The notes below the pieces were generated by a model. It saw nothing but the letters and a program-made list of their open reading frames with translations, was not told the origin of the DNA and did no database searches. This document shows, piece by piece, positions 23,350-33,439 of a stretch of DNA of 64,000 nucleotides (the first letter of the stretch is position 1; each line of letters starts with the position of its first letter). Location of the stretch: NCBI GenBank assembly GCA_037954235.1, contig JBBMOA010000021.1, positions 220,001-284,000 on the forward strand, read 5' to 3'. The translations under genes and the position numbers were made by a program. Origin of the DNA: Aulostomus chinensis (lineage: Eukaryota > Chordata > Actinopteri > Syngnathiformes > Aulostomidae).

Positions 23350-23629
23350 GGGGGTTGATCAAAGATCTTGTTGTGTGTCGCTGCTTGTCCTTAAATAGTG
23401 TTTCATCTCTAACACTCAGCTCCATCTGCCCCTCGATCAGAAGGCCCCCTTCACTCAATTTCAGTCAGACAAGAGGTCACCAGGTCAAAGGTCAAATCAT
23501 TCTTCTGGCCTTTCATTGAACTTCAAGGAAAGCACCTGGACATTATGTCCAATAAGTGCTCTGTTTTCCCATTTCTCTGTTATGAGCTCTGAGGAACTAG
23601 CTGGCCCTAAAGACTGACTTTGTCTTTGC

Positions 23630-23765
23630 CAATACCTGGATAATACCTGGATAACACCTGGATAATACCTGACTAACACCTGGATAACACCTGGATAACA
23701 CCTGGATAATACCTGGATAATACCTGGATAATACCTGGAAAATACCTGGATAACACCTGAACTTT
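23630..23765 (+). repeat. 12-bp ACCTGGATAATA minisatellite
   Basis: About eleven units of ACCTGGATAATA or ACCTGGATAACA. Confidence 0.9.
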
Positions 23766-24096
23766 ATGACACCTGAAGGTTTGATTGTAAATTGAATTTG
23801 GGCAATTTAATTTTTTCTAAACACCTGGTGTCCCTCTGCGCTGTGGAAGTCCACCTGATTAAGTGGACTTACATACGATAGAAACCAGTTGAGATGGTAG
23901 AATCCAGCCTGAACAATAGAAACTAGTTTAGGAGGTAAAAAAGACTCTGGAGTGTGAAAGAAGCAAAACCACTGTGAGCAGTAGAATCTAGTTAAGTTTA
24001 AACAAGTCATTAAACTGCTGTTTCAAGCATTCAAGCAATAAAAGAGCCAAAGGAGAGACGAGTTCCCGAGAGGAAGACAGAAGACAGCAGGGGAGG

Positions 24097-24249
24097 ATGG
24101 GGGGAGCAGCCTGTAGGGAGGAGGTGGATGGGGAGAAGAGGACCAGTGTGGGGGGGGGGGACAGCCTGATGTCAGCTGACAGGATCCGCAAATTCACCAT
24201 CAAACAGTTTGGATACAACGTCCTGAATCTGTCTCGTCGAGGAATGAAG
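24097..24249 (+). CDS. lrrc30: lrrc30-like exon 1, N terminus
   Basis: It begins MGGAACREEVDGEKRTSVGG and ends LNLSRRGMK in phase 0 at a GTACTG donor. It contains a G10 run (around 24151-24160) that could slip. The conserved part starts at DRIRKFTIKQFGYN. Confidence 0.75.
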
Positions 24250-27200
24250 GTACTGCAGCTCCCATGGCCAGGAGTGTACTGGGGTAGTACTATAGATCTA
24301 TAGCAGTAGAGATGTATTCATGTAGTACTACAGCTGTATAGCAGTGGAAATGTTCTAGTGTAATATTACAGGTGTATAGCAATAGAGATGTTCCATTGGA
24401 GTACTATACATGTATAGCAGTCGAGATGTACTAGGTGGTACTATAGGTGTAGGTGTGTAGCAGTAGTATGGCAGTATGTTTACACAATAGAATAGTTGAG
24501 GAGTAGTAGTATTAAACACAGTTGTATAGATTTATAAGTGTGCAGTTGACTCTCCCAGGCGGTCGAGTGGTGAGAGGCGTGTCACAAACGCAGCTGACCA
24601 GAGTTCAGTCACACCCCCACCCCCTCCTTTGTTTCCTGTCTGTCTACTGTCAAATAAAGGAATCTATGCCCAGAAAAAGAATTATAGGTATGCAGTAGTA
24701 AAGTAGTATGGATGTTAAGTATTATAACATTATAGTTGTGTAGAAATATAAGTGTACACTACTTTAACAATATACATGTATAGTAATGGCGGCAGGCTGG
24801 AGCAGTGGTCCTCACTGTGGCCCCCCAGCAAGAAGGTTGTGGGTGGAGCCCCGGCTGCAGCACGGGGTCTTTCTGGGTGAGTCTCCATGTTCTCCCTGTT
24901 CCTGCTGGGTTCTCTCTGGTACTCCAGCTTCCTCCACAGTCCAAAGACATCAAGAGGGACCAGGTTAATCCAGACTCTAAATTGACCGTAGGCGTGGCTG
25001 GGAGAGCCAATGGTTGTAGTATAGAGTAGTATAGATGTGCTCATTGCAGTGGCGGTAATCATAGTGTGGAAGTACTATTCGCAGTGACGATAATAGTAAT
25101 AGGGATGTACCTATAATAGTTGGGGTAATAGTAGTAGGGAAGTATTTATCGCACTGCTGGTCATAGTAGTGCATCAGCACTGATTGCAGTGGCGGTGTCT
25201 CTGTCTGCAGGATGTTCCGGAGGAATTGTGGGAACTGTTGGAGCTGGAGAAGCTGAACTTGTCTCTCAACAGTCTGAAGCTTCTTCCTCCTCAGCTGCTG
25301 CTGCTCACAAACCTGGTGGTTCTCAACCTGTGGGGCAACCAGGTTAACGTCCTGCACACCATCACGTTCTTAAACTCAAACATACAACACATTATTTGAT
25401 GAATGTTCAGGCATGCGTGTAAATGTATATACATCCTCTGAACCCTCCACCTGTCTCCTAGACCCCATCCCAACTAAGCTGCTCCAAGACTCTCTCCCCT
25501 CGTTAGCCCCTCCCTCTTAGATATGATCAATGTGGCGCTGGTATCTGGTTCCGTCCCTCAGTCCTTTAAAGTAGCAGGAATTAAACCCTCCTCAAAAACA
25601 AGCCTGGATCCAGAAGTTCTACCAACTACAGACCAACATCACATCTTCCTTTTCTCTCCAAGGTTCTGGAGAAAGCAGCTGCTAAACAGCTCTGTGACTT
25701 CTCCACAGCAACAGCTGGTTGGAGGATTCAGTCAGGTTCCAGGTTCATCCTAGCACAGAAACAGAACTAGTCAAAGGTACCAGTGACCTCCTACTGGTAC
25801 CAGATGAGGGACTGGTCTCTGTGCTGGTCTGATTAGATCTCAGTGCAGCTTTGGTACCATTGACCACCATATCCTTCTGCAGAGACTGCAGTACTCAACC
25901 AGTCAAAGCAGGCGTCCGTCCCCACCGATCCTGGATCTGCTCCACCTTCCTGCTGGTAAAGGAAGGTTTTCATCTCTGCTGTCTCAGATGTGCTGGTTCA
26001 TAGGAGGAGGGAGGTTCTCCACCTGCTCAACCAGGAGGGAGGTTCTACACCTGCTCTGCTAGGAGGGAGGTTCTACACCTGCTCTTCTAGGAGGGAGGTT
26101 CTACACCTGCTTTTCTAGGAGGGAGGTTCTACACCTGCTCTACCAGGAGGGAGGTTCTACTCCTGCTCCACTAGAAGGGAGGTTCTACACCTGCTCTAGT
26201 ACGAGGTTCTTCACCTGCTCGAGGTTCTACACCTGCTCTTCTAGGAGGGAGGTTCTACACCTGCTCTACTAGAAGGGAGGTTCTACACCTACTCCACTAG
26301 GAGGGAGGTTCTACACCTGCTCCACTAGGAGGGAGGTTCTACGCCTGCTCTACTAAGAGGGAGGTTCTACACCTGCTATACTAGGAGGGAGGTTCTACAC
26401 CTGCTCTACTAGGAGGGAGGTTCTACACCTGCTCTACCAGGAGGGAGGCAGAAGAAATGGATGGAGGAATTTTGAGACATCTACACAAAAGTGACTGTAC
26501 TTGAAATTTCCTCCAAGTCTTGGTCCTAATTTTTCAAGAAGCTCCCACATAAAGCAGCATACTGACAGCGTGACCCACCCAGACCCTCACAAAGGTATCA
26601 ATGCAGATCTATAATTTATAGCTTCTGATGTAGGTGCACGTGAGTGCTATCGTGTAGTTTCCACAGTGAAAACATGACTAAGATTGCATCAACGAGGTAT
26701 AACAATGCGGCACAGTGAAGCAGTGGTCAGCACCTCCCTCCTTCAATGAACCTCCACCCAACAATTCTCCATCAGCAGCACATCCTGCAACAGCAGCCAC
26801 CAGAACCTTCCTTTACCAGCAGGAAGGTGGAGCAGATCCAGGATCAGTGGGGACGGAGAGAGAGCAGGAGAGCAGGACAGAGACAAAGACAGAGAATGGA
26901 GGAAGACAGAGAGACAGAAGGAGAGAGAGGGACCGAGATAAAGAGAGAGAGAAAGGAGGAGAGACTGATGGACAGAGACAAAGACAGAGAATGGAGGAGG
27001 ACAGAGAGACAGAAGGAGAGAGAGGGACAGAGATAAAGAGAGAGAAAGGAGGAGAGACTGATGGACAGAGACAAAGACAGAGAATGGAGGAAGACAGAGA
27101 GACAGAAGGAGAGAGAGGGACAGAGATAAAGAGAGAGAGAAAGGAGGAGAGACTGATGGACAGAGACAAAGACAGAGAATGGAGGAAGACAGAGAGACAG

Positions 27201-30200
27201 AAGGAAAGAGAGGGACCGAGATAAAGAGAGAGAGAAAGGAGGAGAGACTGATGGACAGAGACAAAGACACAGAATGGAGAAAGACAGAGAGACAGAAGGA
27301 AAGAGAGGGACAGAGATAAAGAGAGAGAGAAAGGAGGAGAGACTGATGGACAGACGGGGACGTGAGCAGGTGGAGCTACGGGTGGCAGCTGGAGCCTCTT
27401 CAGGTCTGGAGCCTCCTCCAGCAGCACCAGGATCTGGGATGAGGGGAGAAGAAGAGGAGTTAGTAACACGTCTGAGGACAGGATGAGGAGAGAGAAGCCC
27501 AGTGCATCATGGGAGATCCCAGCAGTCTGAGCCTATAGCAGCAGATCTAAGGGCCAGCCTAAGCAGTCCTGACTATAAGCCTGATCAACAAGAAGGTCTT
27601 AAGTCTGCTCTTAAACCTAGAGAGTGGGTCTGGGTCCTGGACTGAAACTGGGAGACGGTTCCACAGGAGGGGAGCCTGATAGCTGAAGGCTCTGGCTCCC
27701 TTCTACTGTTAGAACTCTAGGAACCAGCAGGAACCCTGCATCCTGGGAGTGAAGGGTTCTAGCTGGATCATAGGGGACTAGGAGCTCTGGTAGGGATGAA
27801 GGAGCCTGACTGTTGAGGACTTTGATGGTAGAAGAAGAATTTTAAATTCTGTTCTGAATCTGACAGGGAGCCATGCAGAGAAGCAGTCCAGGAGAGACCT
27901 GGTCTCTGCTACCAGTTCTAGTCAACACGTGGCAGCAGCGTTCTGGACCAGCTGGAGAGTCTTTAGGGACTTATTAGTCCAGCCTGGTAGGAGGGAGGTG
28001 CAGTAATCCAGCCTGGAAGTGGCAAAAGCAGGGACTAGTTTTACCCTACAGCACAGGTTCTACAACACGGGTGCTACAACACGGGTGCTACAATACAGGT
28101 GCTAAAAACATGGGTGCCACAGTGTAGGTACTATGGTGTAGTGTCCACATAATTTGGATGCAGAACTACAAAGCAGGCCTTAGAGTTGGTCCTTGTTGGT
28201 CCACTTTGTTCTTAATGTTCTAGAATCAGCCCTTGTATAGGGAACTACAGCACCTGTTGCATGCGTCAAAGGAGCAAGGCAGTGCTTCCTTCATGGCTTG
28301 AGTGGTCCTAGTTCCTCTACAGCAGGGGGTGTCAAACTGGTCCAGTAAAGGGTGGTGTGGCTGCAGGTTTTCATTCCGACCCAGCAAAAGCAACACCTGA
28401 TTCTACTTAAATCAACTAAGCTGTGTGAACACAGCCCTGTACCCCCTGCTCTACACTGTGCAGCAAAGCGCCATGGTGAGGAGTCAGTGCCCCCTGCAGG
28501 CCACAGTGAATATTGTTTTTTTTGTGCGCAGCTGAGCAGCCTCCCTCCAGAGATCGGACAGCTGAGGAGACTGCGAGTATTATTTGCCTACAGGAACAGA
28601 CTGATGGACATCCCTGAAGAATTGGGAGCCTGCACTCAGCTGGAGGTTCTTTTCAAATGTTCTATTTTAGACTCTTGGCTCCTCTCTTGCATGCAGGTGT
28701 TGATGGTCATGTCTCCTGTCAGGTGTTAAGTTTAGCCAACAACCAGCTGACGTCTCTGCCAGCATCTCTGTCCAGCCTGAGCAGACTAAGGAAGCTCAAC
28801 CTGAGTCACAACCACATCACTCACCTCCCAGGCTGCATCTACCACATGAAGGCTCTGGTACTTCCATACACACTCAACTCCCTTTTGTGTCACCTCATGC
28901 ACCTGATCAACTTCACCTCTCCTCGCCGTCCCTGCAGGTGTTCCTCCATCTGGCCTGTAACCGTCTGGAGAACCTGGCAGAGAACATCCAGGCTCTGGTG
29001 GAGCTCAAGATCCTCATTATAGAGGGAAACAGCCTCCACTCACTGCCCAAGGCCCTCTGCTGCCTCACCAGGTAACTGCACCTGAAGAGGTACCACTACC
29101 TGAATAGGTGCCACTACCTGAAGAGGTACCACTACCAGAACAGGTAGCTGCACCTGAACAGGTGCCACTACCTGAACAGGTGTCGCTACCTGAAGAGGTA
29201 CCACTACCAGAACAGGTAGCTGCACCTGAACAGGTGCCACTACCTGAACAGGTGCCACTACCTGAACAGGTGCCACTACCTGAACAGGTACCACTACCAG
29301 TACAGGTAGCTGCACCAGAACAGGTAGCTGCACCTGAACAGGTACCACTACCAGAACAGGTAGCGGCACCTGAACAGGTGCCACTACCTGAACAGGTGTC
29401 ACTACCTGAACAGGTACCACTACCAGAACAGGTAGCTGCACCTGCACAGGTACCACTACCAGAACAGGTAGCTGCACTTGAACAGGTACCACTACCAGAA
29501 CAGGTAGCTGCACCTGAACAGGTGCCACTACCTGAACAGGTGTCACTACCTGAAGAGGTACCACGACCAGAACAGGTAGCTGCACCTGAACAGGTACCAC
29601 TACCTGAACAGGTGTCACTACCTGAAGAGGTACCACTACCAGAACAGGTAGCTGCACCTGAACAGGTACCACTACCAGAACAGGTAACTGCACCTGAACA
29701 GGTACCACTACCAGAACAGGTAGCTGCACCTGAACAGGTGCCACTACCTGAACAGGTGTCACTACCTGAACAGGTACCACGACCAGAACAGGTAGCTGCA
29801 CCTGAACAGGTACCACAACCTGAACAGGTGTCACTACCTGAAGAGGTACCACTACCAGAACAGGTAGCTGCACCTGAACAGGTACCACTACCAGAACAGG
29901 TAGCTGCACCTGAACAGGTGCCACTACCTGAACAGGTACCACTACCAGAACAGGTAGCTGCACCTGAACAGGTACCACTACCTGAACAGGTGCCGCTACC
30001 TGAACAGGTACCACTACCAGAACAGGTAGCTGCACCTGAACAGGTGCCACTACCTGAACAGGTGTTGCTACCTGAAGAGGTACCACTACCAGAACAGGTA
30101 GCTGCACCTGAACAGGTGCCACTACCTGAACAGGTGTCACTACCTGAAGAGGTACCACTACCAGTACAGGTAGCTGCACCTGAACAGATACCACTACCAG

Positions 30201-31897
30201 AACAGGTAGCTGCACCTGAACAGGTGCCACTACCTGAACAGGTACCACTACCAGAACAGGTAGCTGCACCTGAACAGGTACCACTACCTGAACAGGTGCC
30301 GCTACCTGAACAGGTACCACTACCAGAACAGGTAGCTGCACCTGAACAGGTGCCACTACCTGAACAGGTGTCGCTACCTGAAGAGGTACCACTACCAGAA
30401 CAGGTAGCTGCACCTGAACAGGTGCCACTACCTGAACAGGTGTCACTACCTGAAGAGGTACCACTACCAGTACAGGTAGCTGCACCTGAACAGATACCAC
30501 TACCAGAACAGGTAGCTGCACCTGAACAGGTGCCACTACCTGAACAGGTAGCTGCACCTGAACAGATACCACTACCAGAACAGGTAGCTGCACCTGAACA
30601 GGTGCCACTACCTGAACAGGTGTCGCTACCTGAAGAGGTACCACTACCAGAACAGGTAGCTGCACCTGAACAGGTGCCACTACCTGAACAGGTGTCGCTA
30701 CCTGAAGAGGTACCACTACCAGAACAGGTAGCTGCACCTGAACAGATACCACTACCAGAACAGGTAGCTGCACCTGAACAGGTGCCACTACCTGAACAGG
30801 TGTCGCTACCTGAAGAGGTACCACTACCAGAACAGGTAGCTGCACCTGAACAGGTGCCACTACCTGAACAGGTGTCACTACCTGAAGAGGTACCACTACC
30901 AGTAGAGGTAGCTGCACCTGAACAGATACCACTACCAGAACAGGTAGCTGCACCTGAACAGGTGCCACTACCTGAACAGGTGTCACTACCTGAAGAGGTA
31001 CCACTACCAGAACAGGTAGCTGCACCTGAACAGGTACCACTACCAGAACAGGTAGCTGCACCTGAACAGGTACCACTACCAGAACAGGTAGCTGCACCTG
31101 AACAGGTACCACTACCAGAACAGGTAGCTGCACCTGAACAGGTTACACTACCTGAACAGGTGCCACTACCTGAACAGGTTACACTACCTGAACAGGTGCC
31201 ACTACCTGAAGAGGTACCACTACCAGAACAGGTAGCTGCACCTGAACAGGTGCCACTACCTGAACAGGTGTCACTACCTGAAGAGGTACCACTACCAGAA
31301 CAGGTAGCTGCACCTGAACAGGTACCACTACCAGAACAGGTAGCTGCACCTGAACAGGTACCACTACCAGAACAGGTAGCTGCACCTGAACAGGTACCAC
31401 TACCAGAACAGGTAGCTGCACCTGAACAGGTTACACTACCTGAACAGGTGCCACTACCTGAACAGGTTACACTACCTGAACAGGTGCCACTACCTGAAGA
31501 GGTACCACTACCAGAACAGGTAGCTGCACCTGAACAGGAAACTCCAATTTGGCAGGTAACTCTACCTTCTCAGGTGACCTGTGATTGATCAGTCTGTCTG
31601 TTTTGACGTCTTCAGGTTGGAGTTACTGAACCTGGACTTCAATGACATCAGGGACATTCCTCAGGTAAACAGGTACAGTGACTGGTGGATGATGATGATG
31701 TTGATGGTCATGATGATGATGATGACGATGATGTTCAGGAGATGCACCTGCTGTCCCGTCTTGAGCGTCTCGCCTGTCATCCTCTGGATAAAGGACTCCA
31801 CATCGTCAATAACCCACTGCTGAAGCCTGTAAAGGAGGTTCTTGAGGGCGGGCTCAGTGCACTCTTCAACTACCTGAGAGGGGGTGGAGCTTTTTAA
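24097..31897 (+). CDS. lrrc30: LRRC30-like leucine-rich-repeat protein, seven exons, complete
   Basis: Exons 24097-24249, 25211-25342, 28532-28645, 28723-28857, 28938-29071, 31616-31664 and 31739-31897 have AG/GT borders and join in frame to 291 residues, close to the about 300 of mammalian LRRC30. The start ATG has A at -3 and G at +4. An N-terminal MGGAAC could be a myristoylation signal. Residues about 27-50 read RIRKFTIKQFGYNVLNLSRR. Eight 23-residue LRRs follow, from LEKLNLSLNSLKLLP to LELLNLDFNDIRDIP. The C terminus carries DKGLHIVNNPLLKPVKEVLE and GGLSALFNYL, which matches LRRC30 in my memory. The protein has no signal peptide or membrane segment, so it is probably cytosolic, perhaps membrane-anchored; its partner is unknown. 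The assignment is by motif memory; LRRC2, LRRC10 and LRRC39 are relatives. Confidence 0.82.
24555..24685 (+). mobile_element. Second SINE-type fragment
   Basis: The 3' part resembles a common fish SINE tail: CTGTCTACTGTCAAATAAAG followed by a TGCCCAGAAAAAG end. The 5' part (GGCGGTCGAGTGGTGAGAGG) may be a tRNA-like head remnant. It is distinct from the six-copy family. Confidence 0.5.
24791..25017 (+). mobile_element. tRNA-headed SINE-like repeat, copy 3, one head unit, 3' truncated
   Basis: It has one head unit, then the body up to GGGAGAGCCAATGGTTG, where it stops abruptly and the host GTAGTATAG repeat resumes. The last third of the element and the tail are missing. Confidence 0.8.
25211..25342 (+). 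CDS. lrrc30: lrrc30-like exon 2, LRR1 to mid-LRR2
   Basis: It encodes DVPEELWELLELEKLNLSLN through LVVLNLWGNQ. The acceptor is CTGCAG, and the donor GTTAAC is weak. It is 44 codons, phase 0 at both ends. Confidence 0.88.
25440..25985 (+). mobile_element. LINE-A fragment (RT region) in lrrc30-like intron 2
   Basis: It is nearly identical to 47640-48110 and 60725-60886. It includes NVALVSGSVPQSFKVAGIKP, a typical pre-motif-A segment of L2/CR1-group LINE RTs. It is 5' truncated, has frameshifts, and jumps from RT to 3' UTR sequence at about 25918. Confidence 0.85.
25986..26460 (+). repeat. About 28-bp AGGAGGGAGGTTCTACACCTGC minisatellite
   Basis: About sixteen units of GAGGGAGGTTCTACACCTGC plus TCTACTAG. 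The unit resembles the LINE 3' UTR segment GAGGGAGGTGCTGGACCTGC seen at about 49605-49630, and the array starts where that segment would lie in the LINE fragment before it. Confidence 0.9.
26720..26880 (-). mobile_element. LINE 3' UTR fragment
   Basis: This is the reverse complement of 49480-49625 (AGCAGATCCAGGATCAGTGG block and the CTCCATCAGCAGCACATCCT block). It is followed on the + strand by a GA-rich array and then a LINE RT piece in the same orientation, so 26720-28045 is probably one - strand LINE copy. Confidence 0.8.
26881..27355 (+). repeat. About 97-bp GA-rich minisatellite inside a LINE 3' UTR
   Basis: About five units of roughly 97 bases, each made of GGAAGACAGAGAGACAGAAG, a GATAAAGAGAGAGAAAGGAG block and a GATGGACAGAGACAAAGACA block. 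The homopurine strand bias gives open frames on both strands that are not genes. Confidence 0.92.
27480..28050 (-). mobile_element. LINE 3' coding fragment, L2/CR1 group
   Basis: On the - strand it matches the C-terminal RT region and early 3' UTR of the LINE at 48650-48990, including the segment for a TSRLDYC-type motif and the LQLVQNAAA block. It is 5' truncated near 28045. Confidence 0.82.
28322..28490 (+). mobile_element. Possible hAT-like terminal fragment
   Basis: CAGGGGGTGTCAAACTGGTC followed by TGCAGGTTTTCATTCC resembles the terminal region of a common vertebrate hAT-type element. It ends about 40 bases before lrrc30-like exon 3. No opposite terminus was identified. Confidence 0.4.
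28532..28645 (+). CDS. lrrc30: lrrc30-like exon 3, LRR2 end and LRR3
   Basis: It encodes LSSLPPEIGQLRRLRVLFAY through LGACTQLE, completing the LWGNQ-LSSLPPE consensus across the junction with exon 2. It is 38 codons, phase 0. Confidence 0.88.
28723..28857 (+). CDS. lrrc30: lrrc30-like exon 4, LRR4 and LRR5
   Basis: It encodes VLSLANNQLTSLPASLSSLS then LRKLNLSHNHITHLPGCIY. The intron before it is only 77 bases. It is 45 codons, phase 0. Confidence 0.9.
28938..29071 (+). CDS. lrrc30: lrrc30-like exon 5, LRR6 and LRR7
   Basis: It encodes VFLHLACNRLENLAENIQAL then LKILIIEGNSLHSLPKALCC. It ends in phase 2 at the donor ACCAG|GTAACT, where the 2.5-kb minisatellite begins. Intron retention would give an immediate in-frame TAA. 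Confidence 0.9.
29072..31550 (+). repeat. 18-bp minisatellite, about 137 units, filling lrrc30-like intron 5
   Basis: Two main 18-base units, CAGGTACCACTACCAGAA and CAGGTAGCTGCACCTGAA, plus variants, fill the intron. The first unit overlaps the exon 5 donor. Repetition in multiples of three keeps an 826-codon frame open on + (VPLPEQ/VAAPEQ hexapeptides) and a 697-codon frame on -; neither has a Kozak start, domain or splice link, so I treat both as non-coding. Confidence 0.97.
31616..31664 (+). CDS. lrrc30: lrrc30-like exon 6, 49-base small exon
   Basis: It encodes LELLNLDFNDIRDIPQ. It lies between a 2544-base minisatellite intron and a 74-base intron. Skipping it would shift the frame, because 49 is not a multiple of three. 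Confidence 0.85.
31739..31897 (+). CDS. lrrc30: lrrc30-like exon 7, C terminus
   Basis: It encodes EMHLLSRLERLACHPLDKGL through GGLSALFNYLRGGGAF and a TAA stop. The 74-base intron before it has a GATGAT-type repeat and only TTCAG at the acceptor, with no proper pyrimidine tract. Confidence 0.88.
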   Translation, partial: EMHLLSRLERLACHPLDKGLHIVNNPLLKPVKEVLEGGLSALFNYLRGGGAF

Positions 31898-33400
31898 CCA
31901 TCTGAGGGCATCAGGCTCCACACTTCTGGCTTCAGCTTGTCCAGATGTTGGACTTGGTCTCATTCGTGATGCAGGCCAGTCCAGCGTTCCAATGATTTTT
32001 GATGATTTAACTTTATTTAATTTTGTTATCTTTGTCTCAGATACTAACATGCAAACAATATACCAGTGAATGTGCCTTCTGTACTTTAGTTGCAGTGATG
32101 ATCAGTCTTGATATCAAGAGCCAGAGGAGGAAGGGAATCATCTTTCATCTTGAAATGAAAAACAAACCATATGTGAATGAGAGCTGCTTGTCTCCAGACT
32201 CTTTTGTCCTGGTCGTGCTTCTCCTTTCTTTGGGGAAGTTTGCTGTGTAAATGTGAGCTGACGCTTCTGTTGGGGTCGTTAGAACAGCAAGATCACGTGA
32301 TGGTGACAGTTACATCACTGGTTCACACTCACGAAGACATTTTAACCTGAAACAAACTCAGACGATCTGCTGCATCACCAAAGTCTGACAGGGGGTGGCG
32401 CTGTTGCCCCTGCAAACAGAGAGAAAAATGGATGGATGAGGGATAGATGGCTGTGTGGATGAATGGATAGATGGATGGATGGTTGGCTTGATGATGAATA
32501 AATGCATGGGTTGATGGGTGGGTGGATGGTCGGATGAATACATAGATTGATAGATGAGGAATGGATTTATCCTTCCATCATCACCTGCTCAACTCAGGTG
32601 TGGTCATGGCGGTAGCAGCTCCAGCAGCACCTGAGTACCTGGTCAGAATCAGAACCAGTACCTCTTAGACCTCTTGGACGAGATGTCAGTGTCCACAGGC
32701 CTCACTAGAGCCCTGCCACCGCTTCTCCCTTCTTAAACCACTTCAGAAGTTTCTAGCTGCTGCAGACCAGGACAACCCAAGACTCACCAAAACCCTCTGA
32801 CCCAACTGTTTTTGTCAAAATGCCATGAGAGGTATCCTTAAAATGACGTCAGCAGCGCTAATCACCTGTCATGGTTCTCCGGCTGCACCGGTGTGACGCC
32901 GCTGTAGTTCCCGCCGGCTCCTCCAGAGAGCAGCAACGCGCTGCCGCCGAGGGCCGGACGGGTCCAGAACTGCAGCTGCATCCGGCCCACAGAGCAGCAT
33001 TGAGAGCTGCGGGTCACGTGACACCGTTTAAAGGTCCAGTCGGTCGGTTTTCCTCATGAAGATGCAACAAAGGGAAGGACTTTCAGCTGATCGATGATCT
33101 ATAATCAGCTGCTGGATCCATGTGACGTGTGTTTCCCTCAAGGCCTCCTTACTTGTTTCCTCCAGAAATAAAAGAAGAAGAGGAATTCAGGAGAAGAACT
33201 TGATGTCGCTGAATCAGCTTCAAATGTAAATTCGAATTTTAAACAAACAAACGAGGAGAAACCGATGAAGATGAAGTCCTTCAGTTAGAGACGTTGAAGA
33301 GAGGGAGGACTACAGGGTTGGTGATGTCACAAGTCAAGTCGAATAAACATCAGAGCTTTGATCCAAGGAGTGACAGAAACAAAGTTTATTAAGTTTATGA
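31898..33400. other. Region between the LRR gene and the next promoter
   Basis: It includes the likely 3' UTR of the LRR gene, a (GATG)n-like tract near 32420-32540, and a GC-rich patch at about 32870-33050. No other gene is supported. Confidence 0.4.
33013..33022. promoter_or_regulatory. Palindromic GTCACGTGAC E-box
   Basis: A perfect 10-base palindrome matching USF/MITF-TFEB-type CACGTG sites lies in the GC-rich patch about 0.7 kb before the signal-peptide exon. Function is inferred from motif only. Confidence 0.4.
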
Positions 33401-33439
33401 CGTCAGGAAAGTTTGGTGGCGATCAGAGGAACAAAGTTA

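Larger units (their letters stand above)
20946..24096. other. Intergenic region upstream of the LRR gene
   Basis: This holds several microsatellites and one minisatellite, listed separately, in otherwise unique sequence. The stretch just before 24097 is the likely promoter/5' UTR side of the LRR gene, but no TATA box or CpG cluster marks a start site. Confidence 0.4.
24260..25200 (+). repeat. Degenerate GTAGTACTATAG-type repeat in lrrc30-like intron 1
   Basis: AT-rich degenerate units such as GTATAGCAGTAGAGATGT and GTAGTACTATA run through this intron. They are interrupted by two SINE-like insertions (about 24555-24685 and 24791-25017). Confidence 0.6.

Noticed and set aside
26715..27486. Long Arg/Glu-rich + frame and Ser/Leu-rich - frame
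   Set aside because: Purine-rich minisatellite within a LINE copy; composition explains both.
29108..31588. 826-codon + frame and overlapping 697-codon - frame of hexapeptide repeats
   Set aside because: Both arise from an 18-base tandem repeat that lacks stops; they lie inside an intron with well-supported flanking exons and show no domain or start context.
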